Part shown: piece after piece, positions 61,286-64,000 of the stretch
How the letters are laid out: each line of letters opens with the position of its first letter
How positions within the stretch are numbered: the first letter of the stretch is position 1
Assembly (NCBI GenBank): GCA_020831635.1
Contig: JAFIGC010000010.1
Location: 1-64,000, forward strand
DNA from: Verrucomicrobiota bacterium
GTDB lineage: Bacteria > Verrucomicrobiota > Kiritimatiellia > SS1-B-03-39 > UBA6053
Length of the DNA stretch: 64,000 nt
Direction of reading: 5' to 3'
Notes under the pieces: generated by a model
Seen by the model: the letters and a program-made list of their open reading frames with translations, nothing else
What the model was told of the DNA's origin: nothing
Database searches by the model: none
Position numbers and translations under genes: made by a program

Positions 61286-61443
61286 CGTTTCTCCTAATTC
61301 AAGGGTTCATTGTGAGCATACATTCTACACCATCTCCCGAGGAGATGCCATGTGTTTATGTATAATTCCTGTAGATTCTTGACATTCCACCCTATTCCCA
61401 ATTAGGGTCGAGACAAACAACACACCCCAACCGGAGCCGGCAC

Positions 61444-62355
61444 ATGCATAAACCCATTCCCATTCTCACTTTCCTAACCTCTTCTGCCTTCACCATCCTT
61501 GCGCCCCTCCCCCTCTTCGCACAGGTGCCGGGGTTGTATCCCGATGCTTCCGGAGGACATTTTGGCGTTGAACTCGTGCGCACCAAGGACGAGATCAAGG
61601 CGCTGGAAACCGTGGACGGGGTTGAAACGGACGTCACCCAAACCGATGAGAACGATTATCTGGTCCTGCGCCTGGGCATGGTGCGCAATGATGAGTGGTA
61701 CTTCAAAATCGGCGGCGGCGTGGGGTATTCGCTGGACGGAAAGACCCAAACCCGGGGCGAAAGCCGCTTTATGGGCGAATCCATCAGCTTGGACGAGGAT
61801 TTGGGACGTGACAGCGGCATATACGTCAATCTCGGCGCACGGCTCGGCTATAATTACGACATCAGTCCCACCGTCCGCATCCGCCCGGTCCTGGGATACA
61901 AACTGGAACACAAACGATATTCCACAAAACGCACCTTCGAGTTTGAAACCCGGGAAGGCCCGGTGAGCCAAACCGTCGGCGTGGATTTCGAACACACTTG
62001 GCTCGGCTACACCCTGGGCATTGAAGGCGATATGCAGATCGGAGAGTCCATCGTTTTCGCCGGCATTGATTACTTTGGAGCCTCGCCAGACCTAACCGTG
62101 CGCGGGCCCGCGGCCATGGCCAACGGAGATGCCTCGCGCAGTCTCGACGGCGACGGATTCGAATTCCACATCGGCATGATCCGACAATTCGGCGGCGGTA
62201 CCTTTTTTCTGCGCTTTTTCCACCAGAACTGGTCCGGCGACGGCAGCGGAAATCTTCCCAGCCAACTCGAAAACGGGGGCGAAGCCGGCAGTGGACGCTA
62301 CACGTGGGACGTCTCCAACACCGGCTTCATGATCGGCGCCGGTTTCGGATTTTAA
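61444..62355 (+). CDS. Outer-membrane beta-barrel protein
   Basis: A 303-aa protein with a signal peptide (ILTFLTSSAFTILAPLPLFA) and alternating amphipathic strands (GIYVNLGARLGYNYD, IRPVLGYKLEHKRYS, VFAGIDYFGASPDL, EFHIGMIRQFGGGTFFLRFF). It ends in an aromatic-terminated strand (GFMIGAGFGF), the barrel-assembly signal of Gram-negative outer-membrane proteins. It could be a porin-like or opacity-type protein; function unknown. A TTGACA at 61379-61384 is a possible -35 with only a weak -10. Confidence 0.78.
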   Translation: MHKPIPILTFLTSSAFTILAPLPLFAQVPGLYPDASGGHFGVELVRTKDEIKALETVDGVETDVTQTDENDYLVLRLGMVRNDEWYFKIGGGVGYSLDGKTQTRGESRFMGESISLDEDLGRDSGIYVNLGARLGYNYDISPTVRIRPVLGYKLEHKRYSTKRTFEFETREGPVSQTVGVDFEHTWLGYTLGIEGDMQIGESIVFAGIDYFGASPDLTVRGPAAMANGDASRSLDGDGFEFHIGMIRQFGGGTFFLRFFHQNWSGDGSGNLPSQLENGGEAGSGRYTWDVSNTGFMIGAGFGF

Positions 62356-62535
62356 TTTTTTTCATTGCCTATTGCATTCTTTTCGTGCTATAGACACCCG
62401 CTCTCCCGGCAGTGGGTGGAACCCGCGACAATTTTCGCGCTCGAATCACAACGATATTTTCCGTTTGCTGCTCACTCTCCGCCCCCAGTCCGATGGCCGG
62501 AAAGTTATACAGCTCCGGACGTTGGAATTTGAAAA

Positions 62536-63942
62536 ATGAAATACGCAGAAAAACCACGGCACGAACGCCGTGCCGAACGCAGTGGCAGTCGCAGCAATCA
62601 TCGTGGACGCAATCCCGGTCGCGGCGCCAGCGCCAAACCCGCGCCCGTCGCCCTGACCCCCGAACCGCCCCGTGACCGCAAGGTCACCCCCGAAGGCGAG
62701 TTCAAACTTTTAATCCCCGAACTGGAACAGGCCCTGGCCGAAGAAGGCTACCTGACCCCCTCCCCCGTTCAGGCCCAGGCCATCGCCCCGATCCTCGAGG
62801 GACGCGACATGATTGGCACCGCCCAGACCGGCACCGGCAAAACCGCCGCCTTCCTGTTGCCCATCCTACAGCGCTTGCACGCAAACGCCAAGACCGTCAA
62901 ACCCGGCTATCCCCGCGTGGTCATTCTCTCCCCCACCCGCGAACTCGCGGCCCAAATCGGCGAGAGCGTGCGCACCTATGGCCGTCACCTGGCCCTGCGG
63001 CACACCGTCATCACCGGCGGCGTCAGCCCCGTGCCCCAAACCCGCGCCCTCCGTCAGGGCGTCGACATCGTCGTGGCCACCCCCGGACGCTTTCTGGATC
63101 TGAACCGTCAGAAAAAACTGTTCACCGAAGAAGTGGAGGTCTTTATTCTCGACGAAGTGGACCGGATGCTGGACATGGGCTTTTTGCCCGACATCAAGTC
63201 CATTCTCAAAAACATTCCCCCGAAACGGCAATCCCTGTTTTTCTCCGCCACCCTCAGCCCCGTGCTCGAAGAACTGGCCGGAAAAATCACCCAAAACCCG
63301 GTGCGAGTTTCCATTGCCCCCGAAAAAACCACCGTGGACAAGATTTCCCAATCGGTGCTTTTCGTCGACAAGAGCAACAAAAACGATCTCCTGCTCTCGC
63401 TGTTTGACAAACCCGAGGTGAACAAAGTCATGGTCTTCACGCAAATGAAGCACATGGCCAACAAAGTCACCGAACACCTGTCCCGCGCCGGCATCAAAGG
63501 CGCGGCCATTCACGGCAACAAGAGCCAGGCCGCCCGAACCGCCGCCCTGAACCGCTTCACCCGCGGGGAAGTCCGCGTCCTCGTGGCCACCGACGTGGCC
63601 GCGCGGGGCATTGACGTGGACGGCATCACCCACGTGGTCAACTACGACCTGCCCATCGAAGCCGAAAACTATGTGCACCGCATCGGACGCACCGCCCGTG
63701 CCGGTGCCTCCGGAACCGCCATCTCCTTTTGCAGCGCCCAGGACCGCAACTTGTTGCGTGGCATCGAACGTTTGCTCGAAAACAGCATTCCCGTCGATGA
63801 AGACCACGCCTGGCATTGCGAAACCTCACGCCACGCCCGCGGCGAATCCCCCATGATGCGCGGACGCGGTGGACGTGGCGGCGGTGGCGGTGGTGGCCCG
63901 CGCGGACGCGGTGGCCGCGGCGCCCCGCGCGGTCGAAGATAG
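62536..63942 (+). CDS. DEAD-box RNA helicase, DEVD variant
   Basis: A 468-aa RhlE-type RNA helicase. In order: Q-motif region (LTPSPVQAQAIAPILEGRDM), AQTGTGKT (motif I, near residue 96), PTRELAAQIG (Ia), ATPGRFLDL (Ib), LDEVDRMLDMGF (motif II with Val in place of Ala), FFSATLSP (III), VATDVAARGIDVDG (V) and YVHRIGRTARAG (VI). The last about 25 residues are an RG-rich RNA-binding tail (GRGGRGGGGGGGPRGRG). It probably unwinds structured RNA in ribosome assembly or decay. It is followed by repeat text to the window end. Confidence 0.92.
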   Translation: MKYAEKPRHERRAERSGSRSNHRGRNPGRGASAKPAPVALTPEPPRDRKVTPEGEFKLLIPELEQALAEEGYLTPSPVQAQAIAPILEGRDMIGTAQTGTGKTAAFLLPILQRLHANAKTVKPGYPRVVILSPTRELAAQIGESVRTYGRHLALRHTVITGGVSPVPQTRALRQGVDIVVATPGRFLDLNRQKKLFTEEVEVFILDEVDRMLDMGFLPDIKSILKNIPPKRQSLFFSATLSPVLEELAGKITQNPVRVSIAPEKTTVDKISQSVLFVDKSNKNDLLLSLFDKPEVNKVMVFTQMKHMANKVTEHLSRAGIKGAAIHGNKSQAARTAALNRFTRGEVRVLVATDVAARGIDVDGITHVVNYDLPIEAENYVHRIGRTARAGASGTAISFCSAQDRNLLRGIERLLENSIPVDEDHAWHCETSRHARGESPMMRGRGGRGGGGGGGPRGRGGRGAPRGRR

Positions 63943-64000
63943 TTGCCGGTTGCCGGTTGAAGGTTGCCTGTTAATCGTTGCCGGTTGTTGGCTGCGATGC
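63943..64000. repeat. GGTTGCCGGTTG low-complexity repeat at the window end
   Basis: Tandem variants of TTGCCGG/GGTTGAAGG follow the helicase stop. They resemble, in reverse complement, the CAACAAGCAACC-type text at 15735-15825. The window ends within it. Confidence 0.55.

Noticed and set aside
61361-61366. TATAAT as a promoter -10 for the OMP gene
   Set aside because: No matching -35 lies at suitable distance, and a TTGACA further on has only a weak -10, so no promoter is called.

Overview
The window most resembles a chromosomal segment of a Verrucomicrobiota bacterium, probably of the Opitutia/Puniceicoccales type. This is an inference from gene content, since no rRNA gene is present. The supports are a giant secreted protein made of autotransporter-associated beta-strand repeats with a C-terminal PEP-CTERM sorting signal, a coiled-coil/LamG protein, a Verrucomicrobia-style MrpEFG..CDD cation antiporter locus, high GC with C-rich third positions, and intergenic regions packed with short dispersed repeats of the kind common in this phylum.

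Layout. Bases 1-374 hold a broken RHS/YD-repeat remnant. Bases 983-4223 carry kdsD (arabinose-5-phosphate isomerase), uppP, an AEC-family permease and a small membrane protein, an envelope-precursor group. Bases 4408-7923 (minus) encode the PEP-CTERM repeat protein. A low-GC lipoprotein/membrane-protein pair (8411-9195) sits between two similar repeat blocks. Bases 9459-13700 are a polysaccharide-type operon (asparagine synthetase-like amidotransferase, hexapeptide acyltransferase, DUF457-type membrane hydrolase, sugar epimerase). Two tandem-duplicated lipoprotein genes follow (13927-15505), each with its own matching promoter and terminator.

Bases 15937-27982 are mostly minus-strand: methyltransferase, GT4 glycosyltransferase and an uncharacterised protein; a plus-strand GT2 glycosyltransferase and a large methyltransferase; then a TM/coiled-coil/LysM trio, a MalY-type C-S lyase, a GT-C-like membrane protein, a LamG protein and the redox repressor Rex. 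A DnaQ-like exonuclease (28106-28717) precedes the seven-gene Mrp-type operon (29084-34759), whose genes overlap by a few bases.

Bases 35196-51045 are a defence island built into a type I restriction-modification locus. hsdM and hsdS lie at the left end and hsdR at the right end. Between them are a DcdV/AvcD-like anti-phage deaminase, an HNH nuclease overlapping a gene of unknown function, an AbiE-type toxin-antitoxin pair in opposite orientation, and an AlbA_2-domain protein overlapping a ParA-like ATPase. The divergent promoter region between AbiE and AlbA_2 holds two long palindromes that share an 18-bp core; together with the two unexplained gene pairs, this is the most interesting part of the window.

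Bases 51104-63942 return to housekeeping and envelope genes: a GNAT acetyltransferase, a large secreted protein, hflK-hflC with an unusual 703-aa membrane partner, a Kef-type antiporter fused to a PTS EIIA domain, a small secreted protein, an outer-membrane barrel and a DEVD-variant RNA helicase. I recognised no tRNA, rRNA, CRISPR array or insertion sequence. Intergenic spaces repeatedly use the same vocabulary of short repeats, which also invade the 3' end of hsdM and the interior of an mrpD-type gene.
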